From the NCBI GenBank assembly GCA_964577115.1, contig CAZNXJ010000002.1, forward strand, positions 186,001 through 250,000: 64,000 nucleotides of DNA, written 5' to 3'. The position numbers and the translations under genes are program-made. Shown here one piece after another: positions 19,081-27,198 of the stretch; position 1 is the stretch's first letter, and each line of letters opens with the position of its first letter. The DNA comes from CAZNXJ01 sp964577115 (GTDB taxonomy: Bacteria; Planctomycetota; Planctomycetia; Pirellulales; Pirellulaceae). The notes beneath the pieces are model-generated. The model did not search any database, was not told the origin of the DNA, and saw only the letters and a list, made by a program, of their open reading frames with translations.

Positions 19081-20563
19081 GTCGCGTTCTCCGCTAAGCA
19101 TTGATGCAGGGTGCCGGATCGCGCCGTTCGTTACACGCGCGGTCTTGCTCGTCCACGTCATCTTCACGGCGACGGGGTGGATGGCGCCGCGCGCCGCTCA
19201 TTCGCAATCGCTCGGCAGAGCAAACTCGTCTGCTCTGCCATGGAAGTCGGGCGGTCGAGCGGCTGATCCTGCACAGTTGGCAGAACTGCTTCAGATGTAC
19301 GGCGTCACCGGTGCCGATCTCGCGGCATTTGCAGACCCGGAATTGCCGGCGGACGAGCGGCAAACGATTTTGCTCCGCACGCTCTACTATTTGCCACGCC
19401 TCACGCCGGCCGAGTGGGACCGCTGGCGAGCACAAGCGCCTGGCGCCGAGCAGCTGCGAGAATTGCCACAGCAGTATCGAGGCTATGCTGTGTATGTCGA
19501 GGGACAGTGTCGCAAGGTTACGCGGCACGAGGTGCCGGCTGCCTTGCAAGAGACGCTCGAATACCGGTATTACTTCGAACTCGCCATCGAAACCTCCGCC
19601 CCTGCCGTCCAGTGGCGGGCCTATACGCGCGACATACCACAGGCCTGGTTGGGAGATGATCCAATCGACCAGCCGGCTCGGTTGCAGGGAGTGTTTCTCG
19701 ACAGTCTTCCCGGTGACGGCGAGTCGCAGCCGGTGCTAGTCGTGGCGGCGCCGCGCGCCGCATGGCATCCGACATCACCGCTTCCCGAGGCCGGTATCGG
19801 TCCGGCACAGGTCGCGCTTGCGCGTCTCGGGGTGGACTTTGGCCGCTTCGATGGGGCTCGCCGGCGTAACGGTCTCGAAATGGATAACAACGAGCGTGAG
19901 CTGTTCTACCAGGTGCTTGCGGCGCTCTCGCACGCAAGTTCGCCGCTCGACGCTCCCATGCCGCTCGACTTCCCGCGGGTGCTTACGAAGCCTGGCGAGC
20001 ATCAGGGGCAGTTGCTGAACACGGTGGCGTATGCGCGGCGCATTACAGAAATCACCGTGGAAGATCGGGACATTCGCGAGCGTTTTGGAATTCGCTCGTA
20101 CTATCAAATCGATGCGTTGTTGCAACTTGGCCAGCAGCAGATCCGGCTCGAGTCGCCGCGCACGGGAGCGAGTGCGGTGTACACGGATAAGTTCCCTATC
20201 ACCGTCTGTGTGACCTCGGTGCCGTCCGATTTACTCGAGAAAGCCGAAGCCGCTCGGCAAACGCCCGGCGAGCCGCCGCTGATTAATGAGCGCATCGAGC
20301 TGACGGGGGTCTTTTTCAAGCTGTGGCCGTACAGTTCCGAGTTCCTCCGCGCGATCGATCCCCTGCAACAGCAGCCAAGTCCGCTACTGCTAGGAGCGAC
20401 CGTGGTGCCGGCGCCGATTGCGCCTCCCTCACGTGACACGCTGCTAGGGATCGCCATGGCCTTGGGCTTTGCCTTGGTGTTGATTGTTGGTACGGCCCTT
20501 TTGTGGCGAGGCTCACGTGTCCGCCGGGAGCGCCGCCGGCATTTATTGCCTCCGCACGCGTAG
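19073..20563 (+). CDS. Membrane protein with a TGxFFK motif (second of pair)
   Basis: 496 aa, not recognised by name. ATG at 19073 overlaps the preceding stop (ATGAGTGA), which indicates translational coupling. An N-terminal hydrophobic stretch (TRAVLLVHVIFTATGWMAP) acts as signal peptide or anchor. The middle has two beta-rich segments (YRGYAVYVEGQCRKV; RIELTGVFFKLWPYSSEF) and the end is a membrane helix (LLGIAMALGFALVLIVGTALLW) with a very basic tail (RVRRERRRH). IELTGVFFK matches VEVTGIFFK in the neighbour, so the two are probably diverged paralogues. Confidence 0.75.
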   Translation: MSESRSPLSIDAGCRIAPFVTRAVLLVHVIFTATGWMAPRAAHSQSLGRANSSALPWKSGGRAADPAQLAELLQMYGVTGADLAAFADPELPADERQTILLRTLYYLPRLTPAEWDRWRAQAPGAEQLRELPQQYRGYAVYVEGQCRKVTRHEVPAALQETLEYRYYFELAIETSAPAVQWRAYTRDIPQAWLGDDPIDQPARLQGVFLDSLPGDGESQPVLVVAAPRAAWHPTSPLPEAGIGPAQVALARLGVDFGRFDGARRRNGLEMDNNERELFYQVLAALSHASSPLDAPMPLDFPRVLTKPGEHQGQLLNTVAYARRITEITVEDRDIRERFGIRSYYQIDALLQLGQQQIRLESPRTGASAVYTDKFPITVCVTSVPSDLLEKAEAARQTPGEPPLINERIELTGVFFKLWPYSSEFLRAIDPLQQQPSPLLLGATVVPAPIAPPSRDTLLGIAMALGFALVLIVGTALLWRGSRVRRERRRHLLPPHA

Positions 20564-20775
20564 GGAACTCGGGCGAGTGATCCCAGATGGTAGCACGCGG
20601 CGGATGTTGCGGCTCAGCGCTGACTGCCCCCCATTGACTTCCCGGCCGTTAACTCGATATTCGAGAGCATTCTGAAATTTGCCCGCTCGCGAGGCGTCGC
20701 GCTGAAACCTAGACAAGGGGGACGGCCTTGACGCGTGTCGGCGAAGCGGTCGCTGCGGCGTGCTGTGTGCGATAG

Positions 20776-20787
20776 ATCGCGCGCGAT
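20776..20787. promoter_or_regulatory. 12-bp palindrome upstream of mdh
   Basis: ATCGCGCGCGAT is a perfect palindrome 59 bp before the mdh start, within a 282-bp gap that otherwise shows no clear promoter. GC-rich palindromes arise by chance in this genome, so confidence is low. Confidence 0.2.
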
Positions 20788-20845
20788 GCGCGTCGCATGG
20801 GGGTTATGGGGCTACTTGACTTTTATCGATCAGGAGTGAATTGCC

Positions 20846-21793
20846 ATGGGCCGAGCCAAGATCACGATTGTCGGGGCGGGGAACGTTGGCGCCACGACGG
20901 CACACTGGTGTGCGGCTGCCGAGTTGGGCGATATCGTCCTGGTTGATATTCCAGCGACCGGCGACATGCCGAAGGGCAAGGCACTCGACCTGATGCAAGC
21001 CTCACCCATCATGGGCTTCGACTCGAACATCGTCGGCACGACCGAATACGGCCCCACGAAGGACAGCGACGTCGTTGTGATCACGGCCGGGATTCCGCGC
21101 AAGCCGGGCATGAGCCGCGATGATTTGCTCAGCACCAATGCGAAGATCGTCGGCGCGGTGACGGAAGAGATCAAGAAGACGAGCCCCAACGCGATTTTCA
21201 TCATCGTCAGCAACCCCCTCGACGCGATGGTTCAGCGGGCGTACCAGGTCAGCGGTTTTCCGGCGAACCGAGTGCTCGGGCAGGCGGGCGTCCTCGATAC
21301 CGCTCGCTATCGCACGTTTATCGCGATGGAACTCGGTGTTAGCGTCGAGGACGTCTCGGCGCTGCTGATGGGTGGTCACGGCGACACGATGGTGCCGTTG
21401 CCCTCGTTCACCTCGGTTGGCGGCATCCCCGTGACGCGGCTGATTGGCGAGCAGCGGCTGGCGGAAATTGTCCAGCGGACTCGCGACGGCGGGGCCGAAA
21501 TCGTCAGCCTGCTGAAGACCGGCAGCGCGTATTATGCTCCGGCCGCCGCGACGGCCCAGATGGTCGAAGCGATCGTCCGTGATAAGAAACGTGTGATTCC
21601 TTGTGCGGCATACTGCGACAAGGAATATGGAGTCGGCGGCTACTACGTCGGCGTCCCCGTGGTGCTCGGCGCGAACGGTGTCGAACGCATTATCGAGCTG
21701 GAACTTTCCGCTCAGGAGAAGAGCGATTTCCAGAAGAGCGTCGATGCCGTCAAGACGCTCGTTGCCAGCATGAACCAACTCGTCGCCTCTTGA
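20846..21793 (+). CDS. mdh: Malate dehydrogenase, NAD-dependent, LDH-like type
   Basis: Oxidises malate to oxaloacetate in the TCA cycle. The 315-aa protein opens with the Rossmann motif ITIVGAGNVGATTAH, has AGIPRKPGMSR (substrate-binding Arg pair on the mobile loop), IIVSNPLDAM, GVLDTARYR and the catalytic His in MGGHGDTMVPL. This is the LDH-like MDH clade. AGGAG lies 10 bp upstream of ATG 20846. It seems monocistronic, with a hairpin just downstream. Confidence 0.96.
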   Translation: MGRAKITIVGAGNVGATTAHWCAAAELGDIVLVDIPATGDMPKGKALDLMQASPIMGFDSNIVGTTEYGPTKDSDVVVITAGIPRKPGMSRDDLLSTNAKIVGAVTEEIKKTSPNAIFIIVSNPLDAMVQRAYQVSGFPANRVLGQAGVLDTARYRTFIAMELGVSVEDVSALLMGGHGDTMVPLPSFTSVGGIPVTRLIGEQRLAEIVQRTRDGGAEIVSLLKTGSAYYAPAAATAQMVEAIVRDKKRVIPCAAYCDKEYGVGGYYVGVPVVLGANGVERIIELELSAQEKSDFQKSVDAVKTLVASMNQLVAS

Positions 21794-21811
21794 ACTGCGA
21801 AGCGGCCACGG

Positions 21812-21849
21812 TCGCGGGACGAGCGGCGCAGTGATCCGCTATCCCGCGA
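21812..21849. terminator. GC-rich hairpin after mdh
   Basis: TCGCGGGA pairs with TCCCGCGA (8/8), and inside the loop GCGG pairs with CCGC. It starts 18 bp after the mdh stop. No T-tract follows, so it would be a non-canonical terminator or an mRNA-stabilising structure. Confidence 0.5.
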
Positions 21850-21943
21850 TCGCGACAGGCCTGTCTCGGCGACGGGCGAGCACCCTTTCTGCTGTTCGGC
21901 CCTGCGCGAACCTTTCCACCTTTCCTACTCCACGCCAGTTCTC

Positions 21944-21973
21944 TTGACACGGGCGAGGAGCTTCTCTTACAAA
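21944..21973 (+). promoter_or_regulatory. Sigma70-like promoter upstream of the alpha/beta-hydrolase gene
   Basis: TTGACA (6/6, 21944-21949), an 18-bp spacer, and TACAAA (4/6, 21968-21973). Its -10 box resembles TACAAG of the promoter at 23059. Predicted leader to ATG 22141 is about 160 nt. Confidence 0.5.
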
Positions 21974-22140
21974 CCGTCAGCCATTGTCCGGCAATCACGC
22001 CCCCAGTAATGCTGCGAGGCGACCCGCGGGAACGATTTCGTAGGACGCGTGGTGACGCGGAAGCGCGCCGACTGCCCGACCTGGAAAGCAACCCTCGGTC
22101 CGACTTGAGCCGAAGGCACCATTCACCGAATGACGAGGCC

Positions 22141-22911
22141 ATGAACCGAATCCCTTCTCTCACCGGTCTTGGCTCGTTCGCGACTTCGCGTAATCCGAGC
22201 CAACTCGAACATTCGATCGTTACCTCCTCGGACAGCGTTTCCTTTCCGCACGTCATATTCGCCCCGATTCACTACGAGAAAAATTACGACTACCCGCTGC
22301 TGGTCTGGCTGCATGGTGGGGAGACGGACGAGCGGCAGATGTTGCGCGTCATGCCGCTGATTAGCATGCGCAATTACGTCGCGGTGGCGCCACGGGCACC
22401 GTGGCGTGGCGAACAGAACACGGGATACCGCTGGCGGCAGTCCTCGTCGGCGGTGTCCGAATCCGCGCAGCTCGTCTTCCAATCGATCGAAGCTGCGGCC
22501 CGCAAATATCATATTGCTCGGCACCGCGTATTCTTGGCCGGATACGGATGTGGAGGTGAAATGGCACTGCGCATCGGCCTACAAAATCCACGGGCCTTTG
22601 CGGGAGTGCTTTCTGTGGGTGGACGTTTCCCTCGCGGCAGCAGCCCGCTCGTCCAGTTACACGAGGCCCGGCGCTTGCCGTTGTTCATTGCCCAGGCACG
22701 CGACTCGCAGGAATACCGCATCGACCAGCTGTGCGAAGATCTTCGCCTGTTTCATGCGGCCGGCATGTGCGTCACCGTGCGGCAATATTCGTGCGGCGAT
22801 GTAATTCACCAGCGCATGCTCCACGATATCAACGTCTGGGTGATGGAGCATGTGACCGGCACTTCTGCCGCGTCCTCGGCACCGCCCCCCGGCCAGTGCG
22901 GCAGCAACTGA
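22141..22911 (+). CDS. Alpha/beta-hydrolase (carboxylesterase-like) with lost catalytic residues
   Basis: 256 aa with the fold of the carboxylesterase/phospholipase family: PLLVWLHGGETDERQ (oxyanion region, about 52-66), VAVAPRAPWRG, then FLAGYGCGGEMALRIG at 131-146 in the nucleophile-elbow position, ending MLHDINVWVMEHV. The elbow normally reads GFSQGG; here it is GYGCGG, with Gly136 where Ser should be. The usual GH near the end reads CGD. Both changes suggest a pseudoenzyme or a different chemistry (Cys137 is adjacent). ATG 22141 was chosen as the domain start. It lies downstream of a good promoter and is probably monocistronic. Confidence 0.75.
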   Translation: MNRIPSLTGLGSFATSRNPSQLEHSIVTSSDSVSFPHVIFAPIHYEKNYDYPLLVWLHGGETDERQMLRVMPLISMRNYVAVAPRAPWRGEQNTGYRWRQSSSAVSESAQLVFQSIEAAARKYHIARHRVFLAGYGCGGEMALRIGLQNPRAFAGVLSVGGRFPRGSSPLVQLHEARRLPLFIAQARDSQEYRIDQLCEDLRLFHAAGMCVTVRQYSCGDVIHQRMLHDINVWVMEHVTGTSAASSAPPPGQCGSN

Positions 22912-23058
22912 CTATCTGAAGAGAACGAACGGAATCTCACGCATGGCCACGGGTGAGGTGCGCTTTCGTCTCGCCTCATCGGTGCGTACCCGTGTTCCTC
23001 CCTGGTTCCTCTGCCGAATTGCCAAGGCCTTAGGCGCTTGCGCCGAGAAATCGCGCGC

Positions 23059-23087
23059 TTGACGTCTTTGGGCAATTTCGATACAAG
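23059..23087 (+). promoter_or_regulatory. Sigma70-like promoter of the flagellar regulatory operon
   Basis: TTGACG (5/6, 23059-23064), exactly 17 bp of spacer, TACAAG (4/6, 23082-23087). It lies 42 bp before ATG 23129 and directly ahead of the TPR-flgN-kinase-regulator unit. It is the best -35/-10 match seen in the window. Confidence 0.6.
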
Positions 23088-23128
23088 TCCCCGTCCAGCT
23101 GTGCGTGCAGGAGGCACGCGCGGGGCGA

Positions 23129-25771
23129 ATGCCGAGAAATCTCTTGCGAGCTGTGCTGCGCATGGATGCGCCTGAATCCCAATCCGCTACCACTCGCGCT
23201 CGTGGGCCGCGCCGTCTTGGCGCCTTGCTCGGGCGCTGGGTTGGTCTGGTTCGAGCCGGCTCGAGGTCTCGCGTCTGCCAGGGATTGGTGTTTGCCGGCC
23301 TGCTGGCGACGATTATCGGCCTGACAGCGGCCTGGACTTTTGTCCGATCTGGACCAAGACGCAAAGATCCTGGTCCCGCTCTCGCGCGGCTGCTGGAAGC
23401 CTACGATGCGGCGGACTACGAAACGGCTCGGCGCATGGCAACGGCCCTGCGCCGCGCGGATCTGACGTACGAGGAACTCGGCACGCCCGTGTTTGTGCTT
23501 GGAGCCACACAGGCGCATGACGCCGAGCAGCAATCGAATCCCGACCAGCGCCGGGTGCAGTTCCTAATCGCCTCGCGCTATCTCGAAGAGGCTCGAGATC
23601 GTTCATTTCCACCTGGCCGCGAGCCGCAAGGCTTGTTGCTATTGGGCCTGAGCCTCTTTGAAAGCGGGCGGTACGACGAGAGCATTCCGGTGCTCACGAA
23701 AGCGCAGCAGCTCGCGGCCGGACGTGGTTCGCAGATTGCCCGAGCGCTCGCGCTGGCCCAATATCGGCGCCGTCCGCCGCAGCTCGATGCAGCTTACGAA
23801 CAGCTGCTGATCTATCTGGGTGACGAATCCCTAACACCGATGCATCGTGTCGAAGGCCTCTACTTGAAGGCGGAGATTGCGCTGGCGCGCGAGCAGGAAT
23901 CCGAGTGCCGCGAGGCGATTGCGGAACTGCTCGAATTGGGCACGAAACTACGAACGCTTGGCGAGCCAGAGCGGGCGACGTCACGCCGGCGATTATCGCG
24001 TGACGAACAGCGACTACTGGCCGAGCGAATGGGGCAGGCCGTTGCCTTGCGTGCTCGCCTGCATATCGCCGAGGCCGAACGGTTGGGGCTGCCGGACGAC
24101 GCGGAGGGTGAGACCGAGCACCCGGCTCAGCGGTTGCTCGTGGAAACATGCCGCGAGCTCGAAGAAGCGCTCAGCGAGCAGCTCATGGCGCCGGATTCCG
24201 AGCTGCTGCTCGGCATGGTCCTGCGGCGACTCCAGCAAACCGATGCGGCTCTCGCGCAGCTGGAACGCACGGCCGAACGGTACTACTCGTTTCAGGCCGG
24301 CGTGGCGGCGGACGTTGAGCGAGCGGAGTTGCTCGCTGATGAGGGCCGGATGACGGAAGCCTATGAATGTTTCGCACGCGTCCTCGAGGGAATCGAGACA
24401 CGGGACGCTTTTGAAAACGCATGGATCTCGGCCGACCGTTTGCAGTCGAGTGCCATGGCCTTCTATGCGAAGTCGCTTCGCGATGGCCGGTACGCCGATG
24501 CCGAGAAGATCGCCGGCGCACTGGCTCCGCTGATCACACCGGAAGAAGTTCTTCTGCTACGCGGGGACGCGTTCGAACGGTGGGGTGACTCGCTGGCGCG
24601 GTCCGCTGCGGGGGTGCCGTACTCCGAAGGCCAACGCTTTCGGGCCGAAGCCAAAGAGCAGTATCACCACGCAGCCGACTGTTTCGCCGAGCTGGCCGAG
24701 CTGCGGTTTGCAACCACGTTTCATTTGACGGACCTTTGGCGCAGCGCGGAGAACTATCTGCGCGCGGATGACTACCGAAAAGTGCTGCAGGCGGTGACGC
24801 GGTATCTCGATCAGGAGCCGCGCCGCCTGCGAGCGCGGGCGCTTTGCCTGCTGGGCGAAGCGAGGCTTTCCTCGGGAGACACGGCCGGAGCGCTCGAGGC
24901 GCTCACGATGTGCATCTCCGCGTACCCCGACGACCCGGACAGCTACCGCGCGCGTGTGCTCGCGGCGCGCGCGCACGCCGAGGCGGGGGACCTGGGATCC
25001 GCGCGAGCTCTACTGCTGGCGAACCTCGAACAGGATGCGCTGACGCCGCGCAGTGTGGACTGGCGCGATTCGCTGTTCGATTTGGGCGAGCTACTGCACC
25101 GGGAAGGGATCTTGCTGGCTTTTTCCGCGCGGCAGTCGGGACTCGAGAGCGGTGATGCCGAACGGCAGCGCGAGGCCCTGCGCATGCTCGAGATGGCCGG
25201 TCAGCGATTCGCCGAAGCGGCTACTCGCCTTTCCGAAGCAACACGCCGCTACCCTACCGATGCGCGGGCGCCGTACGCGCGTTACCTATTGGCCGACTCG
25301 TATCGAAATCTCGCCCGGGTGCCTCGCGATCAGCTCGCAACAGAAAGTATCGCATCGCGGCGGGCCGAGCGCCGGCGGCAGATGCTCAGGCTGCTCGAGC
25401 AGGCCTATGAGCAATACGACCAGCTGGCGAACGAGCTGGCTGACCGCCGCGACAGGATGGAACTCACGCCCATCGATACGGCGATTCTCCGTAATTGTTA
25501 TTTCATTCGCGGGCACATGCTCTTCAGCCTAGAACGCTACGACGAGGCGATCGAAGCCTACTCGGATGCGACTAACCGTTACCAGCACGATCCCTCGGCC
25601 CTCGAAGCCTACCAGCAGATCGCCGAGTGCTACCGCATGCTGAACGATCCGGCGAAAGCCCGCGGGGCGCTGGAGCAAGCGCGGGTCGTGTTCAGTGGTT
25701 TGCCTCAAGACACCGATTACCGCAGCACGACGCGCTTCAGTCGCGAAGGCTGGGCCGCATTGCTGCAGTAG
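23129..25771 (+). CDS. Large membrane-anchored TPR protein at the head of the flagellar cluster
   Basis: About 880 aa. A basic N-terminus leads into one membrane helix (VCQGLVFAGLLATIIGLTAAW, about 50-70), then a long TPR-type array: ALARLLEAYDAADYETARRM, YDESIPVLTKAQQLA, AYEQLLIYLGDE, TDAALAQLERTAERYYS, GDTAGALEALTMCIS, YDEAIEAYSDATNRYQHD. It is probably a protein-interaction scaffold facing the periplasm. ATG 23129 was chosen; AGGAGG at 23109-23114 is rather far (14 bp), and GTG 23105 or ATG 23162 are alternatives. The flgN-like gene follows after 30 bp, so it probably belongs to the flagellar regulatory operon, though a TPR protein is not a standard flagellar part. Confidence 0.8.
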   Translation: MPRNLLRAVLRMDAPESQSATTRARGPRRLGALLGRWVGLVRAGSRSRVCQGLVFAGLLATIIGLTAAWTFVRSGPRRKDPGPALARLLEAYDAADYETARRMATALRRADLTYEELGTPVFVLGATQAHDAEQQSNPDQRRVQFLIASRYLEEARDRSFPPGREPQGLLLLGLSLFESGRYDESIPVLTKAQQLAAGRGSQIARALALAQYRRRPPQLDAAYEQLLIYLGDESLTPMHRVEGLYLKAEIALAREQESECREAIAELLELGTKLRTLGEPERATSRRRLSRDEQRLLAERMGQAVALRARLHIAEAERLGLPDDAEGETEHPAQRLLVETCRELEEALSEQLMAPDSELLLGMVLRRLQQTDAALAQLERTAERYYSFQAGVAADVERAELLADEGRMTEAYECFARVLEGIETRDAFENAWISADRLQSSAMAFYAKSLRDGRYADAEKIAGALAPLITPEEVLLLRGDAFERWGDSLARSAAGVPYSEGQRFRAEAKEQYHHAADCFAELAELRFATTFHLTDLWRSAENYLRADDYRKVLQAVTRYLDQEPRRLRARALCLLGEARLSSGDTAGALEALTMCISAYPDDPDSYRARVLAARAHAEAGDLGSARALLLANLEQDALTPRSVDWRDSLFDLGELLHREGILLAFSARQSGLESGDAERQREALRMLEMAGQRFAEAATRLSEATRRYPTDARAPYARYLLADSYRNLARVPRDQLATESIASRRAERRRQMLRLLEQAYEQYDQLANELADRRDRMELTPIDTAILRNCYFIRGHMLFSLERYDEAIEAYSDATNRYQHDPSALEAYQQIAECYRMLNDPAKARGALEQARVVFSGLPQDTDYRSTTRFSREGWAALLQ

Positions 25772-25801
25772 CCGCAGTCCCTGGAGACGAGACGTTCTAC
25801 A

Positions 25802-26275
25802 ATGCAGACGATTCCGGCAGCCTCCCTGTCCGACACCCAGCGACTGGCCGAGCTCATCGGGCAAAAGCATGACGTGCTCGAGTTGATGCGCGATCTCGCG
25901 CGCCGGCAGCTCGAGCTCATCGCGCAAAACGACATGACCAAAATGATGAACGTGCTGGCGGCAAAGGAAACTGCGCTGCGGCGGCTTTTGGCAATCGAAA
26001 AGCAGCTTGACCCGTTTCGCGACCACGATCCCCAGGCGCGCCTCTGGCCCGACCCGGAATCGCGGCGGCGCTGCCAGGCTGTTGCCGAACGGTGTGAAGC
26101 GCTGCTCGCCGAACTCATGCTGATCGAAAAGCAGAGCGAGTCGAACTTGCGTCAGCGGCGCGATGAAACGGCGGCGCGTCTGAAAGGCGCCGAGAGTGCG
26201 GGGGAAGCGCGCCGAGCCTACGCGGCGGCGCCCGCTCCGGCACGTTCCCAATTCGATATTTCCTCGGAAGCTTGA
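25802..26275 (+). CDS. flgN: FlgN-like flagellar export chaperone
   Basis: A 157-aa, mostly helical protein. The first 120 residues have the FlgN pattern (LAELIGQKHDVLELMRDLAR, QLELIAQNDMTKMMNVLAAK, ETALRRLLAIEKQLDPF), and the tail is an Ala-rich, disordered-looking stretch. FlgN guards hook-filament junction proteins before export. Sequence conservation in this family is low, so the call rests on length, helical pattern and position just before the kinase/regulator pair and flgB. The stop overlaps a possible TTG start of the next gene. Confidence 0.65.
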   Translation: MQTIPAASLSDTQRLAELIGQKHDVLELMRDLARRQLELIAQNDMTKMMNVLAAKETALRRLLAIEKQLDPFRDHDPQARLWPDPESRRRCQAVAERCEALLAELMLIEKQSESNLRQRRDETAARLKGAESAGEARRAYAAAPAPARSQFDISSEA

Positions 26276-26325
26276 ACCACCACAACGCGATCGACACTCC
26301 TCCCACCCAAGAAAGCAACATTCCG

Positions 26326-27198
26326 ATGGATACGGCCAGCTACCCACATACGAACCGCATCAGCGCGCTCAGTCCCGCCGTGCTGCGCGATGCAAACCTG
26401 GAAACCGTGCTCCAGGCATGGCACGAAGCCACCGAACGCCTGCAGCGCACGCATGAAGCGCTGCGCGGCGAGGTGCGGCGGCTGTCGAACGAACTGGAAT
26501 TCAAAAATCGCGAGCTGGCGCGGAAGAATCGTTTGACGGATCTGGGCCTGATGGCCTCGCACGTCGCGCACGAAGTCCGCAACAGCCTCGTGCCGATCAC
26601 GCTGTACTTGAGCCTGCTGCGCCGGCGTTTACAGGACGATGTGGTTGGACTGGATGCCTTGACCAAAATGGAAGCGGGGCTTACCGCATTGGAGGCCACT
26701 GTGAGCGACTTGCTGCAATTCGCGGCGCACCGCGATCCCGTATGGCGTGACTTCGATGTCCGGGAATTGATCGTCGAGATCTGCCAATCGATTGGACCGC
26801 AGCTCGACGCGCAAGGCATTCAAACCGAAATCGATATTCCTTTCGGCGAGCGGCTGCGAGCCGACCGAACAATGCTCCGCCGCGCGGTGCTCAATCTCGT
26901 GCTCAACGCCCTCGATGCCATGCCGGAAGGCGGCGAACTGTACATCTCGTCGTGGTACAGCCCGTGGGCCTATGAGCTGGAAATTGCGGACACCGGCCCG
27001 GGCGTCCCGCTCGAGGCCCAGCGCCAATTGTTTGACCCCTTCTTTACGACCAAGAGCAACGGAACAGGACTGGGACTGGCGATCGTGTCGCGCGTGGCCG
27101 AGGCTCACGGAGGCGAAGTCCGCGTGGCGAATTGCCCGCAAGGCGGCGCGGCGTTCACGATCCGAATCCCTCGCCGAGCGATGGAGGCGGCAGCATGA
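26326..27198 (+). CDS. Soluble sensor histidine kinase, FlgS/FleS/NtrB-like
   Basis: About 290 aa, no membrane segment. A coiled-coil (about 28-70, ERLQRTHEALRGEVRRLSNE) precedes the H-box with phospho-accepting His82 (ASHVAHEVRNSLVPI), then the N-box (LNLVLNALDAMPEGG), G1 (ADTGPGVPL), F (LFDPFFTTK) and G2 (GTGLGLAIVSRV). No PAS or periplasmic sensor is visible, so the signal is cytoplasmic, as with FlgS, which senses the flagellar export apparatus. The start could also be TTG 26272, overlapping flgN. ATGA overlap with the next gene couples it to its cognate regulator. Confidence 0.9.
   Translation: MDTASYPHTNRISALSPAVLRDANLETVLQAWHEATERLQRTHEALRGEVRRLSNELEFKNRELARKNRLTDLGLMASHVAHEVRNSLVPITLYLSLLRRRLQDDVVGLDALTKMEAGLTALEATVSDLLQFAAHRDPVWRDFDVRELIVEICQSIGPQLDAQGIQTEIDIPFGERLRADRTMLRRAVLNLVLNALDAMPEGGELYISSWYSPWAYELEIADTGPGVPLEAQRQLFDPFFTTKSNGTGLGLAIVSRVAEAHGGEVRVANCPQGGAAFTIRIPRRAMEAAA

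Larger units (their letters stand above)
21794..22140. other. 347-bp gap with a hairpin and a promoter
   Basis: Holds the mdh-distal hairpin (21812-21849), a GACAGGCCTGTC palindrome (21854-21865) and a TTGACA promoter candidate (21944-21973). The frame of the next gene is open back to ATG 22009, but that extension is Arg/Ser-rich and not domain-like, so it is treated as leader. Confidence 0.4.
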
